Assembly: GCA_011050235.1 (NCBI GenBank)
Contig: DRGC01000030.1
Location: 1 to 55,424, forward strand
From: Phycisphaerae bacterium
GTDB taxonomy: Bacteria; Planctomycetota; Phycisphaerae; SM23-33
Length of the DNA: 55,424 nt
Direction of reading: 5' to 3'
Numbering within the stretch: position 1 is the first letter of the stretch; each line of letters opens with the position of its first letter. Below the pieces are notes generated by a model, which worked only from the letters and a program-made list of their open reading frames with translations, was not told where the DNA came from and searched no databases. Positions 24,787 through 34,121 of this stretch are shown in pieces. The position numbers were made by a program, and so were the translations under genes.

Positions 24787-26376
24787 ATGCGCGCTGTGAA
24801 CGATTCCAGCAGGTTCCTGTTCGATCCAGACAAGGCCCGCCAGCCGCGCCGCGGGCCGGATGTCGGCGCCTCGCGCCCCGACAAGCGCGCCGCAGCCGGC
24901 ATGTCCGTCTCCGCCCTGGTTGCACGCATCAAGAACGCCCTGGCCGAGAGCTTCCCCAAGTCGATCACCGTCATCGGCGAATTGAGCAACTGCAGTCTGG
25001 CCGCATCCGGCCACTTCTACTTCACCCTCAAGGACGCCAACGCCGCCATCCCGGCCGTCATGTGGCGCCGCGGCGCATCCAAGCTGAGATTCCGCCCCGA
25101 GGACGGTATGGAGGTGGTTCTCACCGGCCGGGTCGACGTCTACGACGCCCAGGGCAAGCTCCAACTGTACGTCGATTCGATAACGCTCAAGGGCGCGGGC
25201 GAACTGGAACTGGCGTTTCGACAGCTCAAGGACAAGCTCCAGCGTGAGGGCCTGTTCGACCCGGCCCGCAAGAAGCCCCTCCCCCACATCCCCCGCGCGA
25301 TCGGCGTGGTCTCCAGCCCCACCGGGGCCGCCATCCGCGACATCGGCCGAACGCTCCGCCGCCGTTGGCCGGCTGCGACCGTCTATCTGCTGCCCGCCCC
25401 GGTCCAGGGCGAAGGCGCCGCCGAAAAGATCGCCGCCGCCATCGCCGCCATCGACCGCAACGCCCAGCGGCTTCAGATCGACGTCATCCTGGTCGCGCGC
25501 GGGGGCGGCAGCCTGGAAGACCTGTGGGCGTTCAACGAAGAGCCTGTCGCCCGCGCCATCGCCGCCGCCCGCACGCCCGTCATCACCGGCGTCGGCCACG
25601 AGGTGGACATCACCATCGCCGACCTGGCCGCCGACGTCCGCGCCGCCACCCCCACCGCCGCCGCCGAGCGCGCCGTGCCCGACCGCACGGAGATGGGCCA
25701 TCGCATCGGCCAACTCGCCGCCCGCCTGAGCGGGTTGGCGACCGCCCTGCTCGCCGGCGCCCGCCGCGACCTGCAGAGCGTCCAGAGGAGCGTGGTCTTT
25801 CGCGACCCCACCTGGCGCCTGCGCAGCGCCGCGCAGCGCCTGGACGAACTGGCCCTTCGCCTGCCGGGCGGGCTGAAGGATTGTCTCGCCCGCGTGCGGC
25901 GCCGGCTCGAGCCGGCCGGCAACCGGCTGGCCGCCCTGCACCCGGCCCGGCTGGCCGAGCGCGCCCGAAGTCGACTGGACCGTCTGACCAGCCGGCTGGC
26001 CTGGGTGCTGGGCGCCCGCAGCAAGCTCGCGGGCGACCGACTGGCCGACCTGTGCCGGCGCCTGGAGGCCCATCATCCGCGCCATCGCCTGGCCCTTGCC
26101 CGCCAGGCCGTCGCCGCCGCGCTGCGACAACTGCAGGGCCTGAGCTACCGCGCCACGCTCACAAGGGGCTTTAGCGTCACACGCAACGCCGACGGGAAGA
26201 TCCTGCGCTTAGCCGCCGAGGCCGCCGCCGGCGACCGAATCGCCACCGAACTGGTCGATGGGCGGATTGACAGCGTCGTCTCGGCCGGGCCCGACCGACC
26301 CGACCGCCAGAGACCAAAACGCCGCCAACGACAAGCCGGCGGGGCGACGTTGTTCGATGAAGACACCGCCCCCTGA
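24787..26376 (+). CDS. xseA: exodeoxyribonuclease VII large subunit
   Basis: Large subunit of exonuclease VII, which degrades single-stranded DNA. In 529 residues: the OB-fold (SVSALVARIKNAL, VIGELSNCSLAASGHFYFTLKD, VVLTGRVDVYDAQGKLQLYV) at about 38-130, the catalytic core GVVSSPTGAAIRDI, VILVARGGGSLEDLWAFNEE and ITGVGHEVDITIADLAAD, then a long helical arm and C-terminal YRATLTRGFSVTRN. E. coli XseA is 456 residues; the excess is an N-terminal leader and Arg-rich helices. ATG 24787 overlaps a TAGAAT box, so GTG 24796 or ATG 24901 are alternative starts. xseB follows 39 nt later. Confidence 0.94.
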   Translation: MRAVNDSSRFLFDPDKARQPRRGPDVGASRPDKRAAAGMSVSALVARIKNALAESFPKSITVIGELSNCSLAASGHFYFTLKDANAAIPAVMWRRGASKLRFRPEDGMEVVLTGRVDVYDAQGKLQLYVDSITLKGAGELELAFRQLKDKLQREGLFDPARKKPLPHIPRAIGVVSSPTGAAIRDIGRTLRRRWPAATVYLLPAPVQGEGAAEKIAAAIAAIDRNAQRLQIDVILVARGGGSLEDLWAFNEEPVARAIAAARTPVITGVGHEVDITIADLAADVRAATPTAAAERAVPDRTEMGHRIGQLAARLSGLATALLAGARRDLQSVQRSVVFRDPTWRLRSAAQRLDELALRLPGGLKDCLARVRRRLEPAGNRLAALHPARLAERARSRLDRLTSRLAWVLGARSKLAGDRLADLCRRLEAHHPRHRLALARQAVAAALRQLQGLSYRATLTRGFSVTRNADGKILRLAAEAAAGDRIATELVDGRIDSVVSAGPDRPDRQRPKRRQRQAGGATLFDEDTAP

Positions 26377-26415
26377 CCGACCGCACGCAATAGAGAGCAG
26401 ACCGACAGGAATACC

Positions 26416-26658
26416 ATGGCCAAACAGAAGCTGACATTTGAAGAAGCGATGACAACGCTCGAGCAGATCGTCACCGCGATTGAGGAAGGCGACGTCCCCC
26501 TGGAAGAGTCCATTGAGAAATACGCGGACGGCATCAAGCTCATCAAGCAGTGCCGCACCATCCTCGACGACGCCGAAAAGAAGATCCAACTGCTGGCCAA
26601 GGGGGCCGGTGACGGGCTTGTCGCCGAGGGCGAACTGGAGGGGGGCGAGGACGACTGA
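26416..26658 (+). CDS. xseB: exodeoxyribonuclease VII small subunit
   Basis: Binds and stabilises the helical arm of XseA. The 80-residue product has the family signature LTFEEAMTTLEQIVTAIEEG, VPLEESIEKYADGIKLIKQC, then an acidic C terminus (EGELEGGEDD). The length is typical. It is cotranscribed with xseA. Confidence 0.95.
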   Translation: MAKQKLTFEEAMTTLEQIVTAIEEGDVPLEESIEKYADGIKLIKQCRTILDDAEKKIQLLAKGAGDGLVAEGELEGGEDD

Positions 26659-26678
26659 CCGGGCGGGCGGCTTTTGCC

Positions 26679-26707
26679 TTGTCACCGCGGTCGCTGCGGC
26701 CAATAAT
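26679..26707 (+). promoter_or_regulatory. promoter for the coiled-coil membrane protein gene
   Basis: TTGTCA (26679-26684), 17-nt spacer, AATAAT (26702-26707). The ATG at 26738 is 30 nt downstream, with TAGGAG 6 nt before it. Confidence 0.45.
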
Positions 26708-26737
26708 GCTGCGATTCACGTGTGTTAGGAGTCTGCA

Positions 26738-28306
26738 ATGAGCATACTGCGATCGGCAGGAGTGCGGAGCACGGCGGCGTCGTTCGTCGAAGTGGCGCTG
26801 TTCTTCTGCCTGGTGACGCCCCTGTTCGCCATCCTTTGTTACGGAACGTTCCACGCGATCCACGGCCCGACCGTCCGGATGCGGAACGCCTCGGAACTGA
26901 CCGAGTTGATGACGGTAGCCGCCCAGGCCACCCAGCACATTTCAGAGATCGAGGAGGCCGCAACCACCATCGACCCCGAAAGCCGTCTGGGCGAGGAGCT
27001 CGTCAAGCTCGCCGCCGCGATCGGCCAAGCCCCCTCCGGCTCGCCGGCCCCGGCCCAATCGGCCCAGCGTATCGTGGAACTGGCCAAGCGAAAAACTCGC
27101 CAGGACGCCGAGGAGGTCAAAGCCGCCTTCACATACGCCGACGAGGCGGCCAAGACCGCAGCGTCGATGATGCTCGCCGACGCCCTCAAGAACGCCACGA
27201 CACTATCCACCACCGCCAGGCAGGTTGACTCGCACTTCCAGGTCCTTCGGAGGGTGGGCGAGGATGTCGTCGGCGACCATCACCCGGACCTGGCCGAGGC
27301 CCGAAAGGAAAGAGCCGACGCACTCGCTGAGATCGAGAAAGCTCAGAAACGCATCACCGATGCGCTGAAGAGCATTGAAAAGGCCGACGACCCCGACCAC
27401 CTGGCCGATCTCGAAGCCGAAAAGATTTCCGCCGAGACCGCCAAGGCCAACGCGCTGAAGAAAAAGGCCGACGCCAGCAGCAAGGTCGAGTCCCTGGACC
27501 CGTTGCCGCCGGCATTGGGGGATCTGATTCGCGCTATCGACGCGATTGAGCACGACGCCAACGCCCTGAACGATCAGGCCGCCAAGCTCAACGAACGCAT
27601 GCAGGAACTCAGCGTTGCAAAGACAAAATCGGCCTCCCAGGCCGTCAAGGATGCCCGCGACGCCCGCGACGAGATGATCCAGAGCCGCACCGACGCGGCA
27701 GACGACATCACCAAGACGTCGACCGATCTGGAGCAGTTGGCCACCGCGGCGGGCGAGCTGGCCCAGCAGGTCCACTCGCTGTGCGCCCCCGCGCGCGACG
27801 AGGCCAAGCGGATCGCCGGCGATGCCGACGACAACAACGACGCCGACAAGGATGACAAAGACGACCAGGCCGACCAGGCCGCATGGAACGTCAAGCGGAC
27901 CGAAGTCGCCGCCGCCAAGCTCGTGCGGCGCGCTGCGCGGGCCGCGGCCGCATGCCGGCAAGCCCGGCGCACGCCCGTCGATCCCGGCCAGGGCTTCCGG
28001 GCATCGTTGAGCCAGGGCCTCGGCGATATCCGCCTCAACGCCGTGCTGACCGGTCGATTCCCCTTCCTGAGTGTCAACGAACTGATCGGCACCGAACCGT
28101 GGTGGGTGTGGATCATCGAGGGCCTGCTGTACGTGCTGCTCATAACGATCTACTGGGCCCCGGGCCAGAGCGACCAGGACAAGTGCGAGCTTCGTGCGTT
28201 CGGCCTGTTCCTGCTCACGGTCGTCGTGGCCGCCGTCGTGGTATACTGGTCGCAGATCGCCGCGCAGGTTACCTTGTTCATCGATATGGTCAGCGGCCAG
28301 GCCTGA
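26738..28306 (+). CDS. coiled-coil membrane protein of unknown function
   Basis: Product of 522 residues. One N-terminal transmembrane segment (about 16-38, SFVEVALFFCLVTPLFAILCY) is followed by about 390 residues dominated by Ala/Glu/Lys/Asp heptad-like helix (for example EARKERADALAEIEKAQKRI and AEKISAETAKANALKKKADA). Two C-terminal transmembrane segments follow (about 455-477 and 488-515, EGLLYVLLITIYWAPG and FGLFLLTVVVAAVVVYWSQ). The coiled coil would lie outside the cytoplasm if the first segment is a signal anchor. A very acidic patch (DADDNNDADKDDKDDQADQA) falls near residue 370. I recognise no family; a methyl-accepting or septum-type scaffold is not supported. Confidence 0.75.
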   Translation: MSILRSAGVRSTAASFVEVALFFCLVTPLFAILCYGTFHAIHGPTVRMRNASELTELMTVAAQATQHISEIEEAATTIDPESRLGEELVKLAAAIGQAPSGSPAPAQSAQRIVELAKRKTRQDAEEVKAAFTYADEAAKTAASMMLADALKNATTLSTTARQVDSHFQVLRRVGEDVVGDHHPDLAEARKERADALAEIEKAQKRITDALKSIEKADDPDHLADLEAEKISAETAKANALKKKADASSKVESLDPLPPALGDLIRAIDAIEHDANALNDQAAKLNERMQELSVAKTKSASQAVKDARDARDEMIQSRTDAADDITKTSTDLEQLATAAGELAQQVHSLCAPARDEAKRIAGDADDNNDADKDDKDDQADQAAWNVKRTEVAAAKLVRRAARAAAACRQARRTPVDPGQGFRASLSQGLGDIRLNAVLTGRFPFLSVNELIGTEPWWVWIIEGLLYVLLITIYWAPGQSDQDKCELRAFGLFLLTVVVAAVVVYWSQIAAQVTLFIDMVSGQA

Positions 28307-28328
28307 TGACGGCCGTGGGAACATCCGC

Positions 28329-29216
28329 ATGATCGTCGACTGCCATACAAGCATCTGGGAATCGCCCGACCAGCTCGGCCTGGCCGAGTCGACCATTCGT
28401 CGGGCCATGGGCGACCGGGCCGGCCTGTCGGCCGACGCGGACGCCCACGCCGCCTCCGCCGCCTGCGTGACGCGGTCGCTGGTGATGGGTCTTCGCAGTG
28501 AGTTCCTTGGGGCCCACGTACCGAACGATCTGATCGCCGGCTATGTCGAGGCCAACAGCGACCGGCTGGTCGGCATCGCCGCCGTCGACCCCACCGCCGA
28601 CGACGCGGTCGACGAGGCGGCGCGCCGGCTCGACCAGGACGCCTTTCGCGGGCTCGTCATCGGCCCGTCCGACCAGAACTTCCACCCCGCCGACAGCCGA
28701 GCCATGAAGCTGTTCGAACTGGCCGACCAGCGCGGGGCGGTGGTGGTCTTTCGCCAGGGCATGCGGTTCCATGCGAAAAGCCACCTCGAATACGCCCGCC
28801 CGATCCTGCTGGACGAAATCGCACGGGAGTTCCCCAAGCTCACGATCGTCATCACGTCGCTGGGCTATCCGTGGGTGGACGAAGCTCTTGCCCTGCTCGA
28901 CAAGCACGAAAGGCTGTTCGCCGACACGGCCTCGCTGACCCGCCAGCCGTGGCTGGCCTACACCGCCCTGGCGACGGCCTATCAGTACCGGGTGATGGAC
29001 AAGGTGCTCTTTGCGAGCGGGTTCCCGATCATCACGCCCGCCGAGGCCATCGAGACCGTCTATCGCCTCAATGAAATGACCCAAGGCACAAATCTGCCGG
29101 CTGTGCCGCGGGAAGCGCTCCGCGGCGTGGTGGAGCGCGATTCGCTGGCGGCGCTGGGCATCGCGCGGGCCGGCGAACAGGCCACACCCGACGATGCGGT
29201 CGAAGAAGATTGGTGA
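28329..29216 (+). CDS. amidohydrolase-2-like protein with missing metal ligands
   Basis: TIM-barrel protein of 295 residues, PF04909-like in layout. The usual metal motif DxHxH reads DCHTSIW, keeping only the first His; the SHxG segment reads VITSLGYPW; and the FGSDxP segment reads FASGFP, lacking the Asp. The remainder follows the family: VGIAAVDPTADDAVDEAARRL, KLFELADQRGAVVVFRQG, LFADTASLTRQPW and a C-terminal helix. ATG 28329 begins the conserved strand. It may be a non-catalytic relative or use other residues. Next gene 59 nt downstream. Confidence 0.8.
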   Translation: MIVDCHTSIWESPDQLGLAESTIRRAMGDRAGLSADADAHAASAACVTRSLVMGLRSEFLGAHVPNDLIAGYVEANSDRLVGIAAVDPTADDAVDEAARRLDQDAFRGLVIGPSDQNFHPADSRAMKLFELADQRGAVVVFRQGMRFHAKSHLEYARPILLDEIAREFPKLTIVITSLGYPWVDEALALLDKHERLFADTASLTRQPWLAYTALATAYQYRVMDKVLFASGFPIITPAEAIETVYRLNEMTQGTNLPAVPREALRGVVERDSLAALGIARAGEQATPDDAVEEDW

Positions 29217-29275
29217 ACGTCTCCGGGCTCCGGTGCCGAAGCGATCCGGCCCGGAGCAAATCACGAAGAGGGATC

Positions 29276-29818
29276 ATGTCCGACTTGGTTAAGGCACGCA
29301 GCTCGAACGAGTTTCGCTACTACCTGCTGGTCACGGGCTGTGAGGTCTGCGGTGTTGGGCCGTGGGATCTGGTCTCGGTCGACGGCCAACCCACCCCCCA
29401 CCAGCCGCGCTGCGCGCAGGTAACGTGCCAGCACTGCAAGGCCAATCGTGAAATGAAGTTCGTCAGCGAGTTCGAGCCGCCCGACCCCGACAGCCCCTGC
29501 ATCAGCCCGATCGACCAGCCCAGCGAGATCATCGACGTCGACCTCTGGCTGGGATTGGCGTACTGGCTGATCGGCCAGGCCGATCGCGAAAGCGGCCCGG
29601 AATCGCACCAACATCAGATCCGGGCCTCCCTCTGCCTGGCCGAAGCCCTGAAGTTCTACAACGAGGACGACGAGGCGCCGCCGGCGGAAGCCTTTTTCAC
29701 CGAACTGACGACCCGGGCATTCACCGAGCATCCGCAAAGCTTCGCCCGCCAGCGCGTGCGAGATCTGGCCGCCAAGCTGCCGCCGCCGCCGCCCTGGCCC
29801 CCTGGGCCCGCCGACTAA
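29276..29818 (+). CDS. hypothetical zinc-ribbon-like protein
   Basis: Product of 180 residues. The N-terminal half (about 20-75) has two CxxC pairs, GCEVCGVG and TCQHCKAN, spaced as in a zinc ribbon. The C-terminal half is helical (DLWLGLAYWLIGQADRES, IRASLCLAEALKFYNEDDE) and ends in a Pro-rich tail. ATG 29276 is preceded by GAAGAGGGATC. No enzyme signature was seen. It sits between the amidohydrolase-like gene and the M20 peptidase, with 10 nt to the latter, so is probably cotranscribed. Confidence 0.7.
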   Translation: MSDLVKARSSNEFRYYLLVTGCEVCGVGPWDLVSVDGQPTPHQPRCAQVTCQHCKANREMKFVSEFEPPDPDSPCISPIDQPSEIIDVDLWLGLAYWLIGQADRESGPESHQHQIRASLCLAEALKFYNEDDEAPPAEAFFTELTTRAFTEHPQSFARQRVRDLAAKLPPPPPWPPGPAD

Positions 29819-29828
29819 AGGAAACATC

Positions 29829-31202
29829 GTGCTCGACACCAAGGTCCACGCCTACCTGAACGATCATCGCGACCGACATCTCTCCCAACTGGTCGAGCTG
29901 CTCCGGTTCGCCAGCATCGCCAATAACGACGACGATCAATGTCCGCTATGCGTCGCGTGGCTGGTCGAGTATCTCAGCGAGATCGGCCTGGCCGCCCGCA
30001 TCCTGCCGACCGACGGGAAGGACATGGTCTTCGGCGAATCGCCCCCCAAGCCGGGCCGGCCCACGCTGCTGATCTACGGCCACTACGACGTCCAGCCGCC
30101 CGACCCGCTGGACCAATGGACCACCGACCCGTTCGACCCGACCGTCCGCGACGGGAACATCTACGCCCGCGGCGCCAGCGACGACAAAGGACAGTTTCTC
30201 CTGCACCTCCAGGCCGTCGAGGCGTGGCTGCAGGCGACCGGCGACCTGCCCGTCAACGTTACCGTCCTGCTGGAAGGCGAAGAGGAGATCGGCTCGCCCT
30301 CGTTGGAGCCCTTCGTCCTGGCCCACAAGGACCTCCTGTCGGCCGACGCCGCCGTCATCAGCGACTCGGCGTTTTTCGCACCCGGCGCGCCCAGCATCCT
30401 GACGGCCCTGCGGGGCTTGGCCTACGTGGAGCTGACCCTCCACGGCCCCAAGGCCGACGTTCACAGCGGCCTTCACGGCGGGGTGGTGGCCAATCCGGTC
30501 AACGCGCTGGCCGCCATGATCGGCGCGATGCACGATGGAGACGGGCGCGTCGCCCTGCCCGGGTTCTATGACGATCTCGCCCCCCCCACCGAGGCCGAGC
30601 TGGCCGACTGGCAGGCCCTGCCATTCGATGAGGCCGACCTGGCCCGCTCGCTGGGTGTCGCAGCCCTGGGCGGCGGCGAGCGAGACCTGCCCCCGCTGGT
30701 GCGCGCGTGGGCGAGGCCAACGCTGGACGTCAACGGGATCATCGGCGGCTACACCGCCCCGGGGGCTAAGACCATCATCCCCAGCAGCGCGACGGCCAAG
30801 ATTTCGATGCGCCTGGTGGCCGACCAGGACCCGCAGACAATTACCGACGGCTTTCGGCAGTTCGTGCACAAGCACACCCCCGTCGGCATCCGGGCCGAGG
30901 TGGACATCCACTCGACCGCCCGCCCGGTGCTCGTCCCGACCGATGGGCCCGCCGTCCAGGCCGCCCAGGCCGCCATGACCGAGGCGTTCGGCCGCAAGGC
31001 CGTTTTTATTCGCTGCGGCGCGTCCGTGCCGGTGACCGAGGTCGTGCAGCGAATGCTCGGGCTGGATGCGGCGCTGATGGGGTTCGGCCTGCCGGACGAC
31101 AACCCGCACTCGCCCGACGAGAAATTCTCGCTGGAACACTTCCACAAAGGCGCGATCGCCTCGGCGGCGTTCCTGGGCGAGCTCGCCCAGCGTCTGCGTT
31201 AG
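29829..31202 (+). CDS. M20-family dipeptidase/deacylase
   Basis: Zinc-dependent di-metal hydrolase acting on dipeptides or acylated amino acids. The 457-residue product has all family motifs: LLIYGHYDVQPP (metal His/Asp), YARGASDDKGQF (second metal Asp), LLEGEEEIGSPSL (catalytic Glu pair), DSAFF, the dimerisation lid about 185-300 with VHSGLHGG and, near the C terminus, CGASVPVTEV and DDNPHSPDEKFSLEHFHKG with the last metal His. GTG 29829 is chosen because AAAGGAAACAT precedes it and the product begins at the family start. Confidence 0.93.
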   Translation: MLDTKVHAYLNDHRDRHLSQLVELLRFASIANNDDDQCPLCVAWLVEYLSEIGLAARILPTDGKDMVFGESPPKPGRPTLLIYGHYDVQPPDPLDQWTTDPFDPTVRDGNIYARGASDDKGQFLLHLQAVEAWLQATGDLPVNVTVLLEGEEEIGSPSLEPFVLAHKDLLSADAAVISDSAFFAPGAPSILTALRGLAYVELTLHGPKADVHSGLHGGVVANPVNALAAMIGAMHDGDGRVALPGFYDDLAPPTEAELADWQALPFDEADLARSLGVAALGGGERDLPPLVRAWARPTLDVNGIIGGYTAPGAKTIIPSSATAKISMRLVADQDPQTITDGFRQFVHKHTPVGIRAEVDIHSTARPVLVPTDGPAVQAAQAAMTEAFGRKAVFIRCGASVPVTEVVQRMLGLDAALMGFGLPDDNPHSPDEKFSLEHFHKGAIASAAFLGELAQRLR

Positions 31203-31223
31203 CGGCGGCCGCCGGCGGGGATG

Positions 31224-31251
31224 TTGAAACCGCCCCCGTCTTCGATAGAAT
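31224..31251 (+). promoter_or_regulatory. promoter of the GT-C/methyltransferase/GT2 operon
   Basis: TTGAAA (31224-31229), 16-nt spacer, TAGAAT (31246-31251). The leader to ATG 31333 is about 75 nt. Confidence 0.5.
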
Positions 31252-31332
31252 GCGGATGCAGGCCGGGCTGCAGGCGCCGCCGGCGGCGCCGTCGGCTCGC
31301 CGTTGTCCGTTTCGCCACCACAACGAGCCCTT

Positions 31333-33477
31333 ATGACCGGTCCAGACAGCGCCGAAAGCACGAACGCACTTCTATCGTCGCCGACGCTCCGTCGCTCGAT
31401 CGCGGTGGCCGTCCTCATCTCGGCCAGTGCGGTGGCCGCCATGCTGGCCGTTCGGCCCCTGTCGTCGGAAGACTTGGGCTATCACCTGCTCTACGGGGAA
31501 ACGTTCTGGCGAACCGGAGAGATCGTCGACCATAACACCTTCCTGTATACGCTGGCCCCCCCGGACGCGCCGCCAGAGCAGCGGGGCGAGCCGATGGCCG
31601 GCGCGTGGTACGACAACCAGGGCCACTACCGCTTTCCCAACGCCAACTGGCTGACGCAGATCATCTTCGCAGGCGTGTATCTGGTGGGCGGCTTCGGGGG
31701 GCTGAACGTGCTGCTGATCGCGTGCGTGCTTGGGCTGTTCGCGGGGGCGTACATTCTGATGCGGCGGCTGGAGATCGCCCGTCCGGTCGCGGTTTGCGCC
31801 GTCGTCCTGATCGGGCTGATTGCGTATCCGCGTTTCACTCTCCGCCCGGAGCTGTTGGGCTACGTGGCGCTGGCCGCCCTGGCGGCGATGCTGGCCCCGA
31901 CAAGTGGCAACGTCGATCGCCGGCTGATCGGCTGGCGCGTCATGGCTGGGCTGGTCGCGGTGCAATGGGCCCTGACAAATCTGCACAGCTATTTCTACAT
32001 CGGCCTGGGTCTCACCGGAGCCGTCCTGGCCGAGGCCGCTCTGCGATGGGTGTGGGTGGCGGCAGGCGGTGACCGGGACAATCCCTCAGCGGTGACGCTT
32101 CGCCGCAATACGTTTCGTCTGATCGGCCTGCTGGCGGCTCAGATCGTCCTGTGCTTCGCTAACCCGTGGACGTGGCGGCTGGTCGTCCTGCCGCTGCAAA
32201 CGGCCCTGTACCTCAGGCAGCACGACCTGACCTCTGCGGGTGGAGGCAGCCATCCGTGGCTGATGCTGCTGGAGACGCAGCGAACGTTCCTGAGTTGGGA
32301 GGCCGTGACCGAGGCGTGGGAATCGTTCCTGAGCCACGGGTTCCGCGGAGACGGCGTGCGGGCGCTGTTCACGGTGGCGGTGGGTGTCTCAGTCGTCGGC
32401 GGCGTGATGGCGCTGCTGCAGCGCCGATGGGCCCAAGTGCTGTGGCTGGCGGCGGGGCTGTACGTATCACTGATGATGTACCGAAATATGGCGATCGGCA
32501 CACTATTGATGCTATCCGTCGCCCTAGCGGCCTGGCGCCGCCCGGCGAGGTGGGCCATCGGCCGAATGAGTCAGCGCATCCGGAGGTCCCTGGCGGCCTT
32601 GTTGGGCCTTGGCGTGGTGGGCGCGTGCGTTGTGCTGGCGGTGTTGATGATCTCTGGGCGATTCTATCTGCGGCGGCATCAGGTCCTGCTGGGGCCGGGA
32701 CGATCGCGGGTGATTTTCCCGACCGGGCCGGCGGAGTGGTTCAACCAACACCCACTTCGCGGGCGGATCTGGACGGACTTCATCACGTCGTCCAACCTGT
32801 ACTTCCTTCTCGACCCTCGCCCCGAGTTCCCGCTGCTGACAAACGGATGGGCGTATCCGCCTTCGGTCATGCAGGAGGTGTTCGACGCCTATCGCAGCGA
32901 GGCGGGCCTGGCCAAGGCCGTCTCGAAATACAACATCTCCGCCCTGGTCGCTCGGCCCGATCGCATCGTCGCTGTCTTCAAACGCCTTGGCCGGGACCTC
33001 GATTGGACGCTGGTTTATCTCGACGGCGCCCATGCGATCTTTCTTCGCACCAACGGCCCCGATGCCGATATCGCCAAGCGGGAGGCCCTGACGCCTTACA
33101 CCTGGGATCGCCGGGAGTTCCTCGCACGAGCGATGGACCAGGAAATCTGGCCCGCCTACGCCATCACCGCCACCGGCTCGGCCCTGCTCGGACTTCGCTG
33201 GACCGCCCAGGCCGTCGAGGTCATGGACCAGGCCGTTGAGATCGACCCGACCTACGCCAAGGCCTGGCGCAACCTGGGCCTGGCGCTGGCCAACCGGGCT
33301 GTCGCCCGCAGCAATGCCGGCGACAAGCGATCCGCCGACGACTATGAGCGCGCCGCCGATGCCTTGCGCAGCAGCCTGGATCTGGAAGACAATCCGATGG
33401 TCCAGAGAGTACTGGAAGATATCGAGCGGCGACTGCGACAAGGGCGGCCCGACCCGATGACAGGGAGGCCGTGGTGA
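31333..33477 (+). CDS. GT-C-like polytopic membrane protein with C-terminal TPR
   Basis: Product of 714 residues with about 10 transmembrane segments (for example VAVLISASAVAAMLAV, LIGLIAYPRFTLRP, LGVVGACVVLAVLMISG). The first outer loop has SSEDLGYHLLYGETFWRTGE, and ANWLTQIIFAGVYLVGGFGG follows, an acidic-His arrangement resembling GT-C lipid-linked sugar transferases (PMT/ArnT/STT3-like). The C terminus (about 620-700) has tetratricopeptide-like helices (AVEVMDQAVEIDPTYAKAW, NLGLALANRAVARSNAG). Its stop overlaps the methyltransferase start. Transferase activity on a lipid-linked sugar is inferred from fold-level resemblance and from the GT2 and methyltransferase next to it. Confidence 0.72.
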   Translation: MTGPDSAESTNALLSSPTLRRSIAVAVLISASAVAAMLAVRPLSSEDLGYHLLYGETFWRTGEIVDHNTFLYTLAPPDAPPEQRGEPMAGAWYDNQGHYRFPNANWLTQIIFAGVYLVGGFGGLNVLLIACVLGLFAGAYILMRRLEIARPVAVCAVVLIGLIAYPRFTLRPELLGYVALAALAAMLAPTSGNVDRRLIGWRVMAGLVAVQWALTNLHSYFYIGLGLTGAVLAEAALRWVWVAAGGDRDNPSAVTLRRNTFRLIGLLAAQIVLCFANPWTWRLVVLPLQTALYLRQHDLTSAGGGSHPWLMLLETQRTFLSWEAVTEAWESFLSHGFRGDGVRALFTVAVGVSVVGGVMALLQRRWAQVLWLAAGLYVSLMMYRNMAIGTLLMLSVALAAWRRPARWAIGRMSQRIRRSLAALLGLGVVGACVVLAVLMISGRFYLRRHQVLLGPGRSRVIFPTGPAEWFNQHPLRGRIWTDFITSSNLYFLLDPRPEFPLLTNGWAYPPSVMQEVFDAYRSEAGLAKAVSKYNISALVARPDRIVAVFKRLGRDLDWTLVYLDGAHAIFLRTNGPDADIAKREALTPYTWDRREFLARAMDQEIWPAYAITATGSALLGLRWTAQAVEVMDQAVEIDPTYAKAWRNLGLALANRAVARSNAGDKRSADDYERAADALRSSLDLEDNPMVQRVLEDIERRLRQGRPDPMTGRPW

Positions 33478-34121
33478 CCAAACCCGATCGTCCAGTGGTC
33501 GACTGGATCACTCGCCGGCATCAGCGGTGGGTGTTTCCGCGGCGGGCGCGCCAGTTGACGACGGCGCTGGCCGAAATGTTGCCCGGACACGTCGAGACAC
33601 TGCTGGACGTCGGCTGCGGCGACGGCACGATCGCTCGCAGGCTGTTCGACCGCCGGCCGGGCCTGTCCGTAGCCGGAGTCGACGTTCTAGCCAGGCTCAA
33701 CGTCGCGATCCCCATGGACATTTTCGACGGGCGCCAGTTGCCGTTTGAGCGCGACAGCTTCGACGCCGTGATGCTGGTCGACGTGCTTCACCACTGCGAC
33801 GAGCCGGACGTTCTCCTGGCCGAGGTCGCCCGCGTCGCCCGCCAAGCGATCCTCATCAAGGATCACACCGTCGCCGGGCCCTTCGGCCGGTCCATCCTGC
33901 ATTTCATGGACTGGGTGGGCAACCGCGGCCACGGCGTCCGTTTGGTGTACAATTACTGGACCGCCCATCAGTGGGACGAGGCCTGGCAGCGCCATGGCCT
34001 GACCGTCGTCGAATGCCGAAGGCGTCTGAAACTTTACCCGGCGTGGTCGCGATGGGTGCTGGAAAGCGGCAAGCACTTTCTCATACACCTCGCGCCGCCG
34101 GAGAAGGAACCGTCCGCATGA
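33471..34121 (+). CDS. class I SAM-dependent methyltransferase
   Basis: Methyltransferase_11-like product of 216 residues with SAM-binding motif I LLDVGCGDGTIARRL (about 40-54), motif II around VDVLAR, and post-motif QLPFERDSFDAVMLVDVLHH with an acidic/His motif. The first 40 residues are basic. Start GTG 33471 (or GTG 33474) overlaps the upstream stop, and its own stop overlaps the GT2 start (ATGA), so three genes are coupled. The substrate may be a lipid or the polyprenyl-linked sugar; not shown by sequence. Confidence 0.87.
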   Translation: MVTKPDRPVVDWITRRHQRWVFPRRARQLTTALAEMLPGHVETLLDVGCGDGTIARRLFDRRPGLSVAGVDVLARLNVAIPMDIFDGRQLPFERDSFDAVMLVDVLHHCDEPDVLLAEVARVARQAILIKDHTVAGPFGRSILHFMDWVGNRGHGVRLVYNYWTAHQWDEAWQRHGLTVVECRRRLKLYPAWSRWVLESGKHFLIHLAPPEKEPSA

